The position numbers and the translations under genes were made by a program. From contig NW_005434612.1 in the NCBI RefSeq assembly GCF_000315625.1, forward strand, positions 267,038 to 331,037: a DNA stretch of 64,000 nucleotides. Direction: 5' to 3'. This DNA is from Guillardia theta CCMP2712 (taxonomy: Eukaryota > Cryptophyceae > Pyrenomonadales > Geminigeraceae). A model generated the notes under the pieces. It worked only from the letters and a program-made list of their open reading frames with translations, did no database searches and was not told the DNA's origin. Numbering within the stretch: the stretch's first letter is position 1; the number at the start of each line of letters is the position of its first letter. This document shows, piece by piece, positions 45,872 through 57,352 of this stretch.

Positions 45872-46854
45872 GATGGTTTGTTCGAGATCAGGCTACCTTA
45901 GGCCTTACAGTCAGTCAGTTGCAGATGCTGTTGAAGGGGGAAGATAGCGCAAAATGGTTCTAATATCAGTGCAGGGGGAGGGAGGAAGACGGGGTCGGAA
46001 GGCACCACTTAAGTAATCAAGATGAAATGGGGCCAGGGTGGTACCCCTCGTTATTTGAAACTAGGTTCGCACATAGTAAATCTCTTGTAAGGGTACCTGA
46101 GATACCCAGGCAGCCTCGGTGTCCCCGAAGGCAGATACACGGGGCCGGGAGGGTACCTATTTCTGATGGTGTCAGCATATCGAAGAACGCCACGATTCGG
46201 CATATCCTGTCAGCATCTGAAACGAAAAACTCTCTTTTTGGGCTTCATAGAGGACGGTACTTTCAACCATTGTGTTCAAAAAGCTCTATTTTCGATCGAG
46301 CCATATCCCTAGATTGCACCTGGTCAAAAAAAAAACTGAAGCTGAGTTCTCGAGGGGCGGTTGGGGGATGAGGGTACATTGTGGTGCTCGTTTCGGCATG
46401 GTCACAACGAAGATGGGTATGAGGGTGATGATATCAGCTGAGGTGGGCCCAGAGCAAGAATGAGAGGGGATGAGGGCCCTGATATGGGCAAGGCGTTGCT
46501 GAGAGTGAGGGGGATGAGTATTACGTTGGGGGATGAGGGTACTTCGCAGGTGGCGGGAAAATGCATCGTAGAGAGGGGATAGGAAAATGCCTCATGGCGT
46601 AGAGGAGAAAGGCGCAATGAGGCCTGAGCTAACAAGGGCTGATGGCAGCGGAGGGGTGCAGAGAGAAAGAAGAGACAAGGTGACAGTGGCAAGATGAAGG
46701 AGGGGAGAGAGTTGTGTGGCAACAAATGAAGCTGCAGTTCCCCTATGGCCCAGGACAGGGACAGGGGGAGAGTTCTTCTTTAGGTTTTACTGCTGTCAAC
46801 ATGAAAGTTGTCTCATGCCCGTGATGGTGCTCTGATGCGAATGCTTGAGGCAGA
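45872..46854. other. Divergent intergenic region; no gene supported
   Basis: This serves as upstream region for the LOV-like gene (-) and the bromodomain gene (+). A 16-base word GTTGGGGGATGAGGGTAC occurs at 46359-46376 and again at about 46527, and GGGTACC/GGTACC words recur from 46038 to 46160. The open frames are short and have no recognisable features. Confidence 0.5.
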
Positions 46855-49800
46855 ATGCCAAGGAAAAAGCGGGCTTCCATTGATCTCCCGGCCGCTTTCC
46901 CGAGCCCGCCAAAGAAGAAAGCAAGGGAGCAGCATTATCGAGGTAGATGGCGGTGGCGACATGAAATTGAAGGGCAGCTTGACGGGGTTCTTCAGATCTC
47001 CCTACTGTCTGGTCTACGTCAGCAGAAGAGCCTGGGGGTCAAGTGTTCAATTACAGGTGATGCCTCCATCGACATGTGGTATGTAGGGGTGTTCTGACTG
47101 ACAACCTTGATAGACAAGAAGTGTTTTGGGATGCTTTGAAACAGTCGACTGTCAAGCCCAGTGGTGTGCTATGAGTCCTTTGCTCCACGATGTAAAGATG
47201 CTGGTGCAGGTGCACTGAAGAAGTGCCTCACTCTTCTGAAAACGATGATGAAGAGAAAAGGAGGACTCTACTTCTGCGATCCTGTGACATCATGGAAGAA
47301 TGAGAGAATGAAAATCGATTAATTATGGTGTTTAGGTTGATCCTGAGGAGCTAGACCTTCCAGATTACTTTGATGTCATCGATCGACCCATGGATTTCGG
47401 GACAATACAGGTCGGATCCAACAAGTCGAATGCTCGCAATCTGTTCAAGCTGACGAGAACCTTTCGAGACAGAGTTGGATTGAGGAGGGTCTATATGAAA
47501 GAAGTGCAAGTCACTTGCCTCCATACAAGCAGGTCATTCAGATGTATCATTTTGACATGTCAGTGGATAACCTTTCTTCAGATCGACGAGGACGTGGAGC
47601 TCGTCTTCTCGAATGCGATGGTCTCAATCAGGACGCCCGCCCTTGATTTGTGGGAGTAAGCAAGCGATGCAGGTTTACAATCCTTCAAGCTCCGATGTCC
47701 ACCAATGTGCTTCAAGCCTCCTTGCATATTGGAAACAACAGGTGACAATTGATTTGCAAACAGATATGTTTTTGCCCTTAGTTGCGAATATTCCCAATCC
47801 TCTGATACCCTTGTTTCTTTCTTTACAGTTTGCGAAGATTGAATCGGAAGAAGGAGCTTCGCAGATGACTGTCGTTCTCAACGGACAGGAAGGGAGTGAA
47901 ATCCTTGCAAGCTCGCAGCATGTGATTGGTCGGGGATGTGGAGTAGGATCACCAGGGGATGGAGTTGGTCCCCCATCCAACATTGAGCTGGCGCAGAGGC
48001 ACATCACTCATTTTTTTGTCATCTCTGAGACGGGAAAGGTGATCTCACCAGAAGAGCACAGCACCGAGCCCTCATCGTTTCTTGTTGGGGTTCTGCAGCG
48101 ACCTGGGATGGAATCAAAATCCAAGGAGGAAGACAAGACGGTAGCTATTCCAATCAAGGAGATCTTTCTCCAGTACTTTCCTGAGCTCAACCAGAAGTCA
48201 TGTCTATGGATAAGAGGTGCATTCGCCTGGTACAAGCTGGAAGAACCCTTGAGTCCTTATCGAGAAACTTTCCAAAAAGCACTTGTTCGTGTCAAGACTG
48301 GCGATCTGCTCAAGAACCTCCTTCTCAAGAACGCTAAAGCGGCATACGATCGAACCATCAGTGCAGTCTTGAAGAAAGCTGAATCATTCATGATTCTTCC
48401 GGGCTCCTCAGGAAGCAAGCAAAGATTCAAGGAAAAGCAGCTGCGTGCCCTTTTGATGAATGATGCTGCTTATCTCTCCCTCTGCGTGGACGATTTGATT
48501 GATTTGAATCCAAAAGCGAAACTATGGAAGATCATGAAGGGAATGGACGATGAAGCTTCGGATGTGCATGGAGCAGACCTGTTTGAGAAATACAAAGAAC
48601 ATCATGAGGTCAAACTTGAAGAAGGAGAGATGATGCAGGTGTGCACTGCTGTCTCGAGCATGTGCTTGCAAACAGAGTTGAACGATCTCCGGGAGAAGAA
48701 GAGATCGTTTCAGAAAGAATCGTTCATTGACAAAGAGATCAAAAGCACATTGGAAAGTGTCATAGGGAAGGTTGTCGATCTAAACGCCTTGCCAACAGGA
48801 ACACCGATGTATGAAAATCTTGATTTTGAGGTCGTCAATTTGTGTCGCATAGTCTTGAATTTCTATGAAACATTCAGCTCAGCGCTCTTTCAATCGACAG
48901 AGATGCCTTCGACTGTTCTTCCCATCAAACTCATTGAAGGGATGAAATCTGAAATGCCATCATCCCTCGTAGAAAAACTCCACATTGGATTGATATCATT
49001 GCTGGTAGAAAGCCATTTTCCTAGACAGAACTATAGCCCGGTTGTTAATTCTGCTACTTGGCCCGAACACTTGCGCATTATCATGGAAGATATTCTGCTG
49101 AGACGCGCTCAGGCGATTTTGCAAGAACGTCGAGAAAATGGAGAAACAATATCTTTCCAGAGCACAGAGAACGAGTCTGTAGCAGATGATAAATCGGACG
49201 GAGACGGGAACAGTGATGATGTGCAAACAGCAGCTGAATCTGAGATCTTTGAGGAACAGGCTGATTCCAAGCTCTGCTTGCAATTCTGTTCCAGCATTCT
49301 CAGGGAAGAGATGGAAATCGTCGATCATTTGGGGAAGTCTTGTTATTCTACGATGCCGGTGCTCATGCGATGGCGAGCGCTCAATTGGCTTTGCACGACT
49401 GTTTCTGAGCTTGAGGGCTCTACGATCAGAGACGAGATTGAGAGACGCATAACAGCCAGCAAGCTGCTCGAGCGTCTGCAAGGGATGCAGGACATGAAGC
49501 AGATAGAGCTCATGTCACCGGAGATGAGAATGCTCCTCTTCGCCCTCAACATTGTCCTCGTCGAGGATGCGAGGTATTACGGATGGTTTTCATGCCCTGT
49601 CGAGCCAGACAGGGCGGGGCTGAAAGATTACCTCAACGTGGTGAAAGTCCCCATGGACCTGGGGACTGTTCTCAACAAGATACTCGCTAACGAGTATGAA
49701 TCGCACGGGTCTGCAATGCGGGATATTCGACAGGTTTGGTCCAATGCAAGGCTCTATCACGGGAAGGGGGCTCCTGTAACGAAGGCAGCCGATCACCTGG

Positions 49801-51722
49801 AAACGACCTTTGAAGATTGCCTCAAGGCGGCTAGAAATGGATCCATCGATTGGACAGGTTTGTGAAAGTTGTTCCAAGGATGCGATTGACGGTTGCTTCA
49901 GAGATTCGATTCAACTCTGAGAGGATGCAAGCATCTCGAATCAGGAGGGACCCAATTGGAGCAGATAGATTCGGGCGAGAGTACTTTTGGGACCGCAAGA
50001 AGTTGGTGGCAGAGATAACAGAAGGTGCTTCCTTCTTGGAAAATTTGGGGTTCGGAAGGATCAGCTTTTATCACTCCTTGGAAGAACTGGGAAAGTTGTC
50101 CGATTGCATGGATCCTAAGGTAGACTTGCATTGACATGACATGAGATTATTGACTTGAACAGATTCAATCAGAAAAGAATTTGCAGGATTGGATTCAGGT
50201 GAGGGGATCTTGGTTCAACGCTTTTGAGTTGTAACAAGCCCTGCCAGGCTAACAGGGAGCTTTTCAAGGGCATGAGCAAAGACTCAATTGTGGCTGAATG
50301 GCAGAAATCAAGCATGAATGGAACGGATCATGCAAAAACTTTCTGTGATCTCATGGTCGAACAAGTCTTCGATGTGAGGAGAAGTATCATGTCAATCCCA
50401 CAGCATCGAACTCTGCTGAAATGCGCAAGGAATCTTGACAAAATCATGGGCTGTGACAAAGGTGACAAGCAGAAGTACGAGGAAAAGTGTGTGTCTGTTG
50501 CCAAGAAATTCCTGCTTGACGCTGAGGAAATTCTTCTTGAACGTGGGGCATTCTCAACACATTGGCGGGATAAGAGAAGGCCTGGGTTTCGAGAAAGTGT
50601 GAATTCGGCCATGACATCTGCAGTTCTCAGTTTACAGGTGAAATAGCCTCTTCATTGCTGTCAATTGACTTGTTCTGTTTTGCACAGATGCATTATTTTC
50701 GGGATTTCGGGCTGGATCTTATCTTGACCTTCTCTACCAGGTTTAGAGCGTTTTATCCTTGCTCGCAAGAATGATTCCGTTTCAGGGAGTTGAATAAGAG
50801 CTCATGGCAACGACAGCGCAAGGGGAAAATCTTTTGCCCGTCGCCGTTACAGGAAGTCTAGTAAGTCGATATCCTCGAGGGTTAAGTGGAGCTCTTACCA
50901 AACAAACCAGCTATGTGAGAAACGGGCATGAGGAGCATATACAGAAGTATGGCAAGAATGCATGGGATGAAGATTTGAGGCCTAAGAAAGTAGAACGCTG
51001 TCAGGTCCTTATTCTGTTTCTCCTGTCCTCCCCTCAGCCGGAATCTCAGGTGGAAGATGTTAAGTACTTCGAAGGGAAAGACAAAGACGAATGGCCTTTT
51101 GCCGTCATAACGTTGCGATCCCTTGAGACCGAAGACGAAACGTTAGAGGGCCAACCCCCCGAGGGTGAGGTCTTCCACCTGACTCTGCATTGCGGGCATT
51201 CGCTACCTGAGCTGCTGGTGGACGCGCGGGTCTTTCAGAGGTTTCCCCACGCTCCTGGTCGCCTGTCTGACACAGTCATAGGAGTTTGAGACCATGGAAA
51301 GAAGGAGAGAAGGTCAAGATGTGGTTTTCAAACGAGGACCAGACGGGTGGGCACTACTACCTTGGCACTTTCCTCTCACAGGTGGGCATGTGATCAGGCG
51401 ATTGTTGTTGGTGACGTGGCTTCAGCACGTGGGAGAGGACGAAGACGTTTGGAACTCCATCACTGTCCAGTGGGATGATGGAGAAGAGATGCAGGTAAGT
51501 GGCTTTTCAACGCCAACGTGCGTTGAGTCATGGGGCCATGTAGGTTTGCCCGTGGGAGCTCTTGAGAGAGGGAGATCAAGACATGGACGTGGATGCGCAG
51601 GAATTCACTGAGAGGATTCCATTCCAGGTTTGGGTTGACGTTTGTGGGGGCAGTGTGAGAAATGAAGTTCGTTCCAGGGAGGCAAGAACATAGTCAAAAT
51701 CAAGTTGAACAAAGAGAACTGA
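46855..51722 (+). CDS. Chromatin protein: two bromodomains, WHIM-type motif, crypto-Tudor end
   Basis: ATG at 46855 begins a basic, NLS-like N-terminus (PRKKRAS, PPKKKAR). Bromodomain 1 spans several exons: KKCLTLLKTMMKRKGGLYF (near 47220), then DPEELDLPDYFDVIDRPMD (47340-47408), then DEDVELVFSNAM (47585-). A long exon, 47829-49857, carries a helical region with RWRALNWLC and ends in bromodomain 2 (DYLNVVKVPMDLGTV ... VWSNARLYH). Next comes DPIGADRFGREYFWDRKK, the G-x-D-R-x-G-R-x-Y/F-W core of WHIM domains in ISWI-associated subunits. The 3' exons give EGEKVKMWFSNEDQTGGHYY, SITVQWDDGEEMQ and VCPWELL, resembling the crypto-Tudor of PHIP/BRWD proteins, and end at TGA 51720-51722. Bromodomains read acetyl-lysine. 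In bromodomain 2 the usual Y-N is Y-H, so ligand binding may be lost. The end of bromodomain 1 is unclear. The gene converges on the next gene with 74 bp between. Confidence 0.75.
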
Positions 51723-51796
51723 GGGCGACATTCTATCTGTGCACAAGTTTTAACAAAGGCGTCGGGGAAACAATGATTGCAGCTACAACGAAGGGG

Positions 51797-52606
51797 CTAT
51801 ACCACCTCTAGCTCCTGACAAGCCACACGGCCCAACTTCCCCTTGTGCTGGAGAGGAACTGATGAAAAAACGTGGCAACGCCCCAAAGGGAGGAATCTTG
51901 ACAAAACTTGAGTCTGAAAGAATAGCATACAGGAGAGTAAAAGGATCAAGACGCCGAGGAGTATGACCAGCCTGTCACCTCCGTTCACATACAAACTGAT
52001 CAGAACCGCCCCTGTAGAGAATCCTGCAGCAAGGAGGCTGAAGATCAAGACGTCCTTCAAGCACTTGGCTTCCTCTGTTGAGGCACAGGCGACTGCTGAG
52101 CTTGCAAGCAGCGACCGCCTGTCACTGTCAGGTATGCTGAACTCAGGCTGCAGCATCGGGCATGGGCCAGCCTGATGAGCTCGGGAGACGAGGATCTTGA
52201 TGGGGGCAGGAGGCGGAGAACTCGGCAGGTCGGAGAAATCACCAGCGATACACTCTAGGATGACTTCAAGGTGGCGCTTCTGGTGCGGAGTCGCGATGAA
52301 TCGACTACCATCATCCACCAACACAAGGGCTGATTCATGGTGCTTCGACGCGAGGAATTCCTGGATGGAGACGTCGTGGTCTGCCGGGAGAACAATGCTG
52401 TCGTGCTTGTACAAGATCTTCAACCTTCTGCCTCTGGTAAGATAGTTCTTCTTGTGAGACCTCTTGATCTTCTTGATCCCCCGAGACCTCAACTCTCTCA
52501 TCCTCCTCTTCTTCACGCCATTTCCGTCGTCCCTCACAACGTCAGTGTCCTGAAGTGCATTTTGCCATGGTGCCGAGGGTTTGAATTTTGAAATTTTGGA
52601 CCTCAT
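51797..52606 (-). CDS. Intronless protein with two C-terminal membrane helices
   Basis: A 269-residue single-exon frame from ATG 52604-52606. The N-terminal ~60 residues are very basic (KKRRMRELRSRGIKKIKRSHKK). The next ~70 contain a compact alpha/beta-like stretch (LKILYKHDSIVLPADHDVSI, SALVLVDDGSRFIATPHQ), possibly ubiquitin-like in layout, which would fit a CIDE/UBX-type fold, but I cannot confirm it. Two hydrophobic helices follow (VLIFSLLAAGFSTGAVLISL and RLVILLGVLILLLSCMLFF) with a short tail. This looks like a protein anchored in a membrane by a helical hairpin. Its 5' flank is a palindromic element. Confidence 0.6.
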   Translation of the reverse strand: MRSKISKFKPSAPWQNALQDTDVVRDDGNGVKKRRMRELRSRGIKKIKRSHKKNYLTRGRRLKILYKHDSIVLPADHDVSIQEFLASKHHESALVLVDDGSRFIATPHQKRHLEVILECIAGDFSDLPSSPPPAPIKILVSRAHQAGPCPMLQPEFSIPDSDRRSLLASSAVACASTEEAKCLKDVLIFSLLAAGFSTGAVLISLYVNGGDRLVILLGVLILLLSCMLFFQTQVLSRFLPLGRCHVFSSVPLQHKGKLGRVACQELEVV

Positions 52607-52679
52607 AGTGTAAATTTGAAATTTTATAACATTGTTTCTTTTTTGCTGATTCCTTCCGGAGTCCGAACTTCTTTAATAA

Positions 52680-52882
52680 TCAAAGTTAAGTTAATCCTGC
52701 CAACTGCTGTCCCCCAAACTTAAACTGATACAGTTTTAAGTTTGGGGGACAGCAGTCGGCAGGAATAGGTTTGGTTCTCGCTGTCTTTTCTCTTCTCGCC
52801 GTTTGGCCTGTGCGACAGTGTCAGGGTCAAGCCTCCTCGACTCTCCTGATTGTCCTCGTACTGATTTTTAACTTAACTTTGA
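52680..52882. repeat. Nested palindromic element (MITE-like or foldback)
   Basis: Outer arms of 15 bp, TCAAAGTTAAGTTAA at 52680-52694, match the inverse complement at 52868-52882 perfectly, with a second CTTTA match just outside. Inside, 52695-52727 and 52731-52764 form a hairpin of about 33 bp with one mismatch, one indel and a 3-base loop (core GCTGTCCCCCAAACTTAAA). No coding capacity. Confidence 0.8.
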
Positions 52883-53345
52883 GTAAAGAAAAGATACCGT
52901 GACCTTCACTTAAAACTGCGCGCTGTACGGTCGCAGGACCATTCCCCCGACTCGACTCTAATAGCCTAGTAGCTCGGAATTTGCCCCGCGGCACGGCCCG
53001 CCGGGTCCGCACTGCCGGCGGCAGCTGCCCCGGGCCGGGCAGGCCCGGCCGGCAACCGGGACCGTCAGGGACTCCGAGTCCGGAGTCCGGTGACTGCCAC
53101 CGTGACTGACTCAGTCAGTTGATCTTGACCATGCCATAGGTCACTCAGTAGCCTGAGCCTGGACTCCCGCGGGCACTGTGGCCGGGCCGCCATACCGTGT
53201 ACCGTCTCAATACCGGCCGCGGCGCACCGTGACTTACCAGGCTGAGTGCTGCCGGGAAAACTTTGGCACCGGTGACCGGGGAGTCCCTGGGCCCGGCCGG
53301 GCGGTGTCAGATCCTCATCCCCGCTCTTGCAATTGCACGTGTAGT
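52883..53345. other. GC-rich island upstream of the LRR gene
   Basis: From about 52975 to 53320 the sequence is CCGGGCC/GGCCCGG rich, with a short inverted word ACTCCGAGTCCGGAGT at 53068. It is similar in composition to 11024-11430 and 57785-57970. It contains no credible gene and would serve as promoter for the LRR gene. Confidence 0.55.
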
Positions 53346-53477
53346 ATGAGAAAGAGCTTCGGGATGACGAAGGAGGGAGGAAAAGGGGAGGAAGGGAGGC
53401 GAAGAGGAGAAGAAGAGAAGGAAAGAAGGCACACTGGTGCATCAGAAGGTAAACATAACAACAACAAGATGAAAACG

Positions 53478-53518
<41 letters not shown>

Positions 53519-55974
53519 GAACCATGCGGGCAAGAGCAAGAAAAGTCCGAAAATCGACAGCGCCCCAAAAAGCTCCATGGACAAGGTCAAGTTTCACATA
53601 TACAAGCAAACAGGTAGTTTTGATGACAAGACTCCTCTAATCCCCAAGAAATTCCGAAAGCCGAAAAATCATGACGACAAGGCTGAAAATGACCAGGAGA
53701 AACAGGGCGAAGGGGAGAAGGAGAAGGAGGAGAAGAAGGAAGAGGCAGAGGCAGAAGAGAAACAGGGCTCTCCCATCTCCATGGCTCAGATAGCACAGAG
53801 AATGCAAGGAGACCCTACTGAGGCAGACTTCTTGAACTTGTCCAAGATGGGAATCTCCGAGCTACCTGATCTCTCAAGCTGCACCAACCTAAAGAGACTG
53901 GACCTTACAGATAACGCGATCTCATCCTTGAAAGAGATATCGGACTGCAAGGAGATCAACTGGCTGTCTTTGAAGGACAACAAAGTGACAGACCTCACTC
54001 CCATCCGTAGGATGAGGAAGATGGACGTTCTTACGCTGTCTAGCAACATGATCGAGATATTGGATCCCATCGCCTCGATGAACAAACTCAAGGCCCTGAT
54101 CGCCAACAACAACAGGGTCTCTTCGTTCTCCGGTCTTTCAGGTAGATGACGGACGTGAAGGATGGGTGGAGGCTGGTTGATGCTGTGGTGAAGGTTTGGT
54201 CAACGTCACCACTCTCGTTCTTTCGCACAATCTGATCAGCGAGATCGATGGGATCTCGGGCCTGAAGAACCTCAAGAAGCTCTCGCTTGCGCACAACCAG
54301 ATCAGAGTAATCCCAGACATGCGGCATCACCCGCTGCTTGAAGAGGTATCCCAGCGATCTTCCTTCCATGATGGGGCTGGCACTCGTGATCGAACGACTG
54401 ATGCGCTACAACATGACTGCACCTCACTCACTTTCTTGACTTCTCTCGATTGCCTCGCAGCACTCCCTCTCTTTGTTCCGAGCTCATCGTCTCTGCAGTT
54501 GCGTCTGAATGACAACAAGATCCAACGAGTCCCGGAAACCATCGACCGCAACCCTTGTCTCAAGTTGATGGACCTGGTTGACTGTCTCCCATGTTGTCAA
54601 CTCGCTGATGCTGGGCCAACCTCAGGGAAAGAATCGTCTGTACGACATTGGCGATCTTTTCAGGCTAGGACAATGTAGAAAGATAATCAATCTCAACCTT
54701 CTTGGTAGAAATCTTATCTCTCTTTCTAACACTCACCCTTCTCTTCCTTCCCTCCCTCCCTCCCTCCCTCCCTCCCTCCCTCCCTCCCTCCCTCCCTCCC
54801 TCCCTTCCCCCCTCCCTCTCTTGTCCCGCTCCCACCTTTCAATTTTATTCTCGTCTGACTGTCATGTTTGCAGGAAACACAAGGTTGTGTTCCCAGGAGG
54901 GATACAGAGAAAAGGCATTGAAGTGCTTGCCGGACCTTGTAATTTTTGACGGGAAGAAAGTGAGTGACGCGCTGTCAGTGAGATGTCGATTGACGCCGGC
55001 GTGAAGGTGATAGAAGATGAATCTAAGAAGAAGCGAGTGAGAAAGAACCATGACCCCAATCGCTCGAAAAAGGTTCGCAGATTCCACTCCGGACCTGATC
55101 CCTGATTGCTGTGAAAGGGGAAGGAACAGAGCGAGACGAAGGAGGAGGAGGAGGAGGAGGAGGGGAAAGAGGAGGAAGTGGAGGCTGATAAGACGGAGAA
55201 GGCTAGCAAGAAGGGTGGAAAAGCAGAGCAGCGCAAGGAGAGTTCGAAAGGGAAACAACCTACAAAAGCTGGCGATGCCAAGTCGGAGACGAGGAGCGAG
55301 AAGAAGAGGAAGCGTCCGTCCAAACCTGAGGAGGAAGCCGAGGAGCAGGAGGGGAGCAAGGGCAGGCAAAAGAAACGAGATCACGACACGATGACGAGCC
55401 AGAGCAAGGAGAAGAACCCCTTCGATCTCGTTCTGCAGAAGAAGCAGAAGACGACGAGCAAGGAGGGCAAGGAGGTAAAGGAGCTGGGGGATGGCTGGGA
55501 GAACCCAAAGGCGCACAAGGGGCAAGACAAACCCGGGGAGAAGAACGAGGAGGAGATGGCGGGTGATTCTTTTCGCGATATCTCTCTTGTTCATCTTGAC
55601 ATGTGCTGCAGAGAGGAATGAGGGAGGGAACACAAACGACAGCCAACACTCAGGCGTCGTCGAGATCAAAACATTCCAAGGGGCTGCTAAGGTGAGGACA
55701 ACTCCCTGACGAGCTTCACTTCCCCTTGTTCTCGTCAAACTCGTCGTCTTCCTCTCCCTTCCAACTATCGCTTCCGCTTCTCTTGTCTCAGCCTCTTTGT
55801 GTTTCCCTTTGCCTCTCCTTTTCTCTCCATCCATTCTCATCGACTCTTTCACAGGTTGCCAAGGCAGAGCCAGCAAAGGCGAGCAAGAAGAAGTTTGTTG
55901 ACCTAGAAGCTCGTCAAGACTTTTTGACCAAGACGGAGGAAGTAGGGATGGGAGGAGACTCATCATGGGATTAA
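53346..55974 (+). CDS. Nuclear-type leucine-rich-repeat protein
   Basis: The ATG at 53346 is the first in frame after the GC island; a second lies at 53364. The first exon (to ~54144) starts with a charged segment, a poly-Asn run, a short IYKQTGSFDD motif and an acidic linker. Then come SDS22-like 22-residue LRRs: LKRLDLTDNAISSL, INWLSLKDNKVTDL, MDVLTLSSNMIEIL, LKALIANNNRVSSF, and after introns VTTLVLSHNLISEI, LKKLSLAHNQIRVI and LRLNDNKIQRV. An LRR-cap-like piece (EGYREKALKCLPDLVIFDGKK) follows. The tail is highly basic (KKKRVRKNHDP, EKKRKRPSKPE). Short 3' exons give GGNTNDSQHSGVVEIKTF and KKKFVDLEARQDFL, ending at TAA 55972-55974. Such LRRs bind proteins; the lysine-rich tail suggests a nucleus or nucleolus location. 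Exon ends within the tail are approximate. Confidence 0.7.
53457..53520 (+). repeat. (AAC)n coding poly-asparagine
   Basis: About 17 AAC units, interrupted by AAGATGAAAACG, encode an Asn run near the N-terminus of the LRR protein. Confidence 0.9.
54757..54806. repeat. (CCCT)n in LRR-gene intron
   Basis: A tetramer run lies upstream of a TTTGCAG acceptor and doubles as a polypyrimidine tract. Confidence 0.9.
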
Positions 55975-56113
55975 GACTCTCTTGTATAACTTTACAACCC
56001 TCCCCATCCCCTCAGCACACCGCCTGTTATTCTCCCTCCCGCTCCCCCTCCCCGTCCTCCTCTCGCTCCTCCTACTCTCCTCCTCCTCTTCCTCCCGCAA
56101 GAGTAAGAATATA

Positions 56114-57352
56114 TCAGTGGCCCCCGGAACTCTTGGCATTGGGGAGGAAGACGCTCTTCAGCTCGTCATAGATCACCAGCACAAGAGCGCTTCCTATCGC
56201 CCTCACGGAGTTGGCGAACGCGCCCTTGTACAGCAGAGCCACTCCTCCTTGCTTCAGCGTGTGCTGCAGGCAACCCCATGACGTGGTGTACAGTTTGTCG
56301 CTCCTCCCGCTCATCATCATCATGTTGCGACGGATGGTATCCAGCGGGTACGCGCACAGGGCAGAGAAGATGTCGATAGTTAGCGCCATGCCGAACTTGG
56401 TGACCACTGCTCCGACCGAGTGCGCGTTTGCCCCCTGCCCGACCCCCATGATGGGCATCACGTAGACCTTACTGAAGTCGTAGAGCCCGAAGTAGCCGGC
56501 CCGGTACACGATGATCCCGGCGACTGAGGGCCCGTAGCCCCGATACAGCCCGCGGATCCCGTCAGACTTCACCGTCTTGGACATACAGTCCGCGATCCCA
56601 TTGAACTTCCTGGCTGGACCCTTGCCAGCTGCCGCGCCCGCCGCTCCATGGGCGACGCCGGTGTCGGCAGCGAGGCGAGTGTAGGTGAACTCGAGGGGGT
56701 AGCTCACTGTAAGCGCCGTAGCCCCTGCTGCTCCTCCTGCAGCCAAGTAGCCCATGAACCAGCGGGTGAAGCCTACCTCCTCCCGGGGGCGCACGAAGAG
56801 CTTCTGGTAGCGCTCCTTGAAGGCAAAGTTCATCGCCTGCGTCGGGAAGTACCGCAGGCAGTTGGATAGATTGCCTCTCCACAGAGCAAGCACTCCCTGG
56901 CAAGATCGTGAGTCGGAGGTGCGAGGATACGAGGGGTGGGGGAGGATAAGCGCTGGGAAGGGAGGGGGGAGGGAGGGTGAACGTGCGTCTGAGGGAAGGA
57001 GGCAAGAATGGGGCGAGAATGAAGAGAAGATGGCGGCGGGAGAGGAGGATTGCTCCTGTCTACCTGCTCCTTGGGGACTTTGAAGAGAGCGTCGACCATG
57101 CCCTTGTACTTCTGGCCCTCAGCATTGAGCGACCCGACTTGCAACAAGATCTTGACTCTCTCCAGCGGGGCGCAGGTTGTCTTGGCGATGACGCCACTGG
57201 TCCCTGCGCACCATGAGCCGTCACTTGCCTGCGAGAGCGAAGAAGGATAAGTCACCTCCGAGCACAAGATCCTGCAAGAAGCGAAGAGGTTTGTTCTCAG
57301 CCATGTCTGATCCAGCAATGATTGTTGCTGGCATGAAGAAAGTCAGTGTCAT
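56114..57352 (-). CDS. Mitochondrial ADP/ATP carrier-type protein
   Basis: Exons are 57266-57304 (or from an upstream in-frame ATG at 57334 or 57352), 57064-57228 and 56114-56896; from MAENK the protein is 328 residues, and all phases are zero. The three mitochondrial-carrier signatures are present: APLERVK, YPLEFTYTRLA and YPLDTIRR. FNGIADCMSKTVKSDGIRGLYRGY and GCLQHTLKQGGVALLYKGAF are the matrix-side repeats after each odd helix. Family features such as CLRYFPTQAMNFAFKERY and GYFGLYDFSK identify the ADP/ATP exchanger, which swaps cytosolic ADP for matrix ATP across the inner membrane. The diagnostic RRRMMM box reads RRNMMM here. The stop lies 139 bp from the end of the convergent LRR gene. 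Confidence 0.85.

Noticed and set aside
51294..51611. Separate small gene at 51294-51611
   Set aside because: A different frame over the same DNA carries the Tudor-like exons with good splice sites and joins the bromodomain gene.
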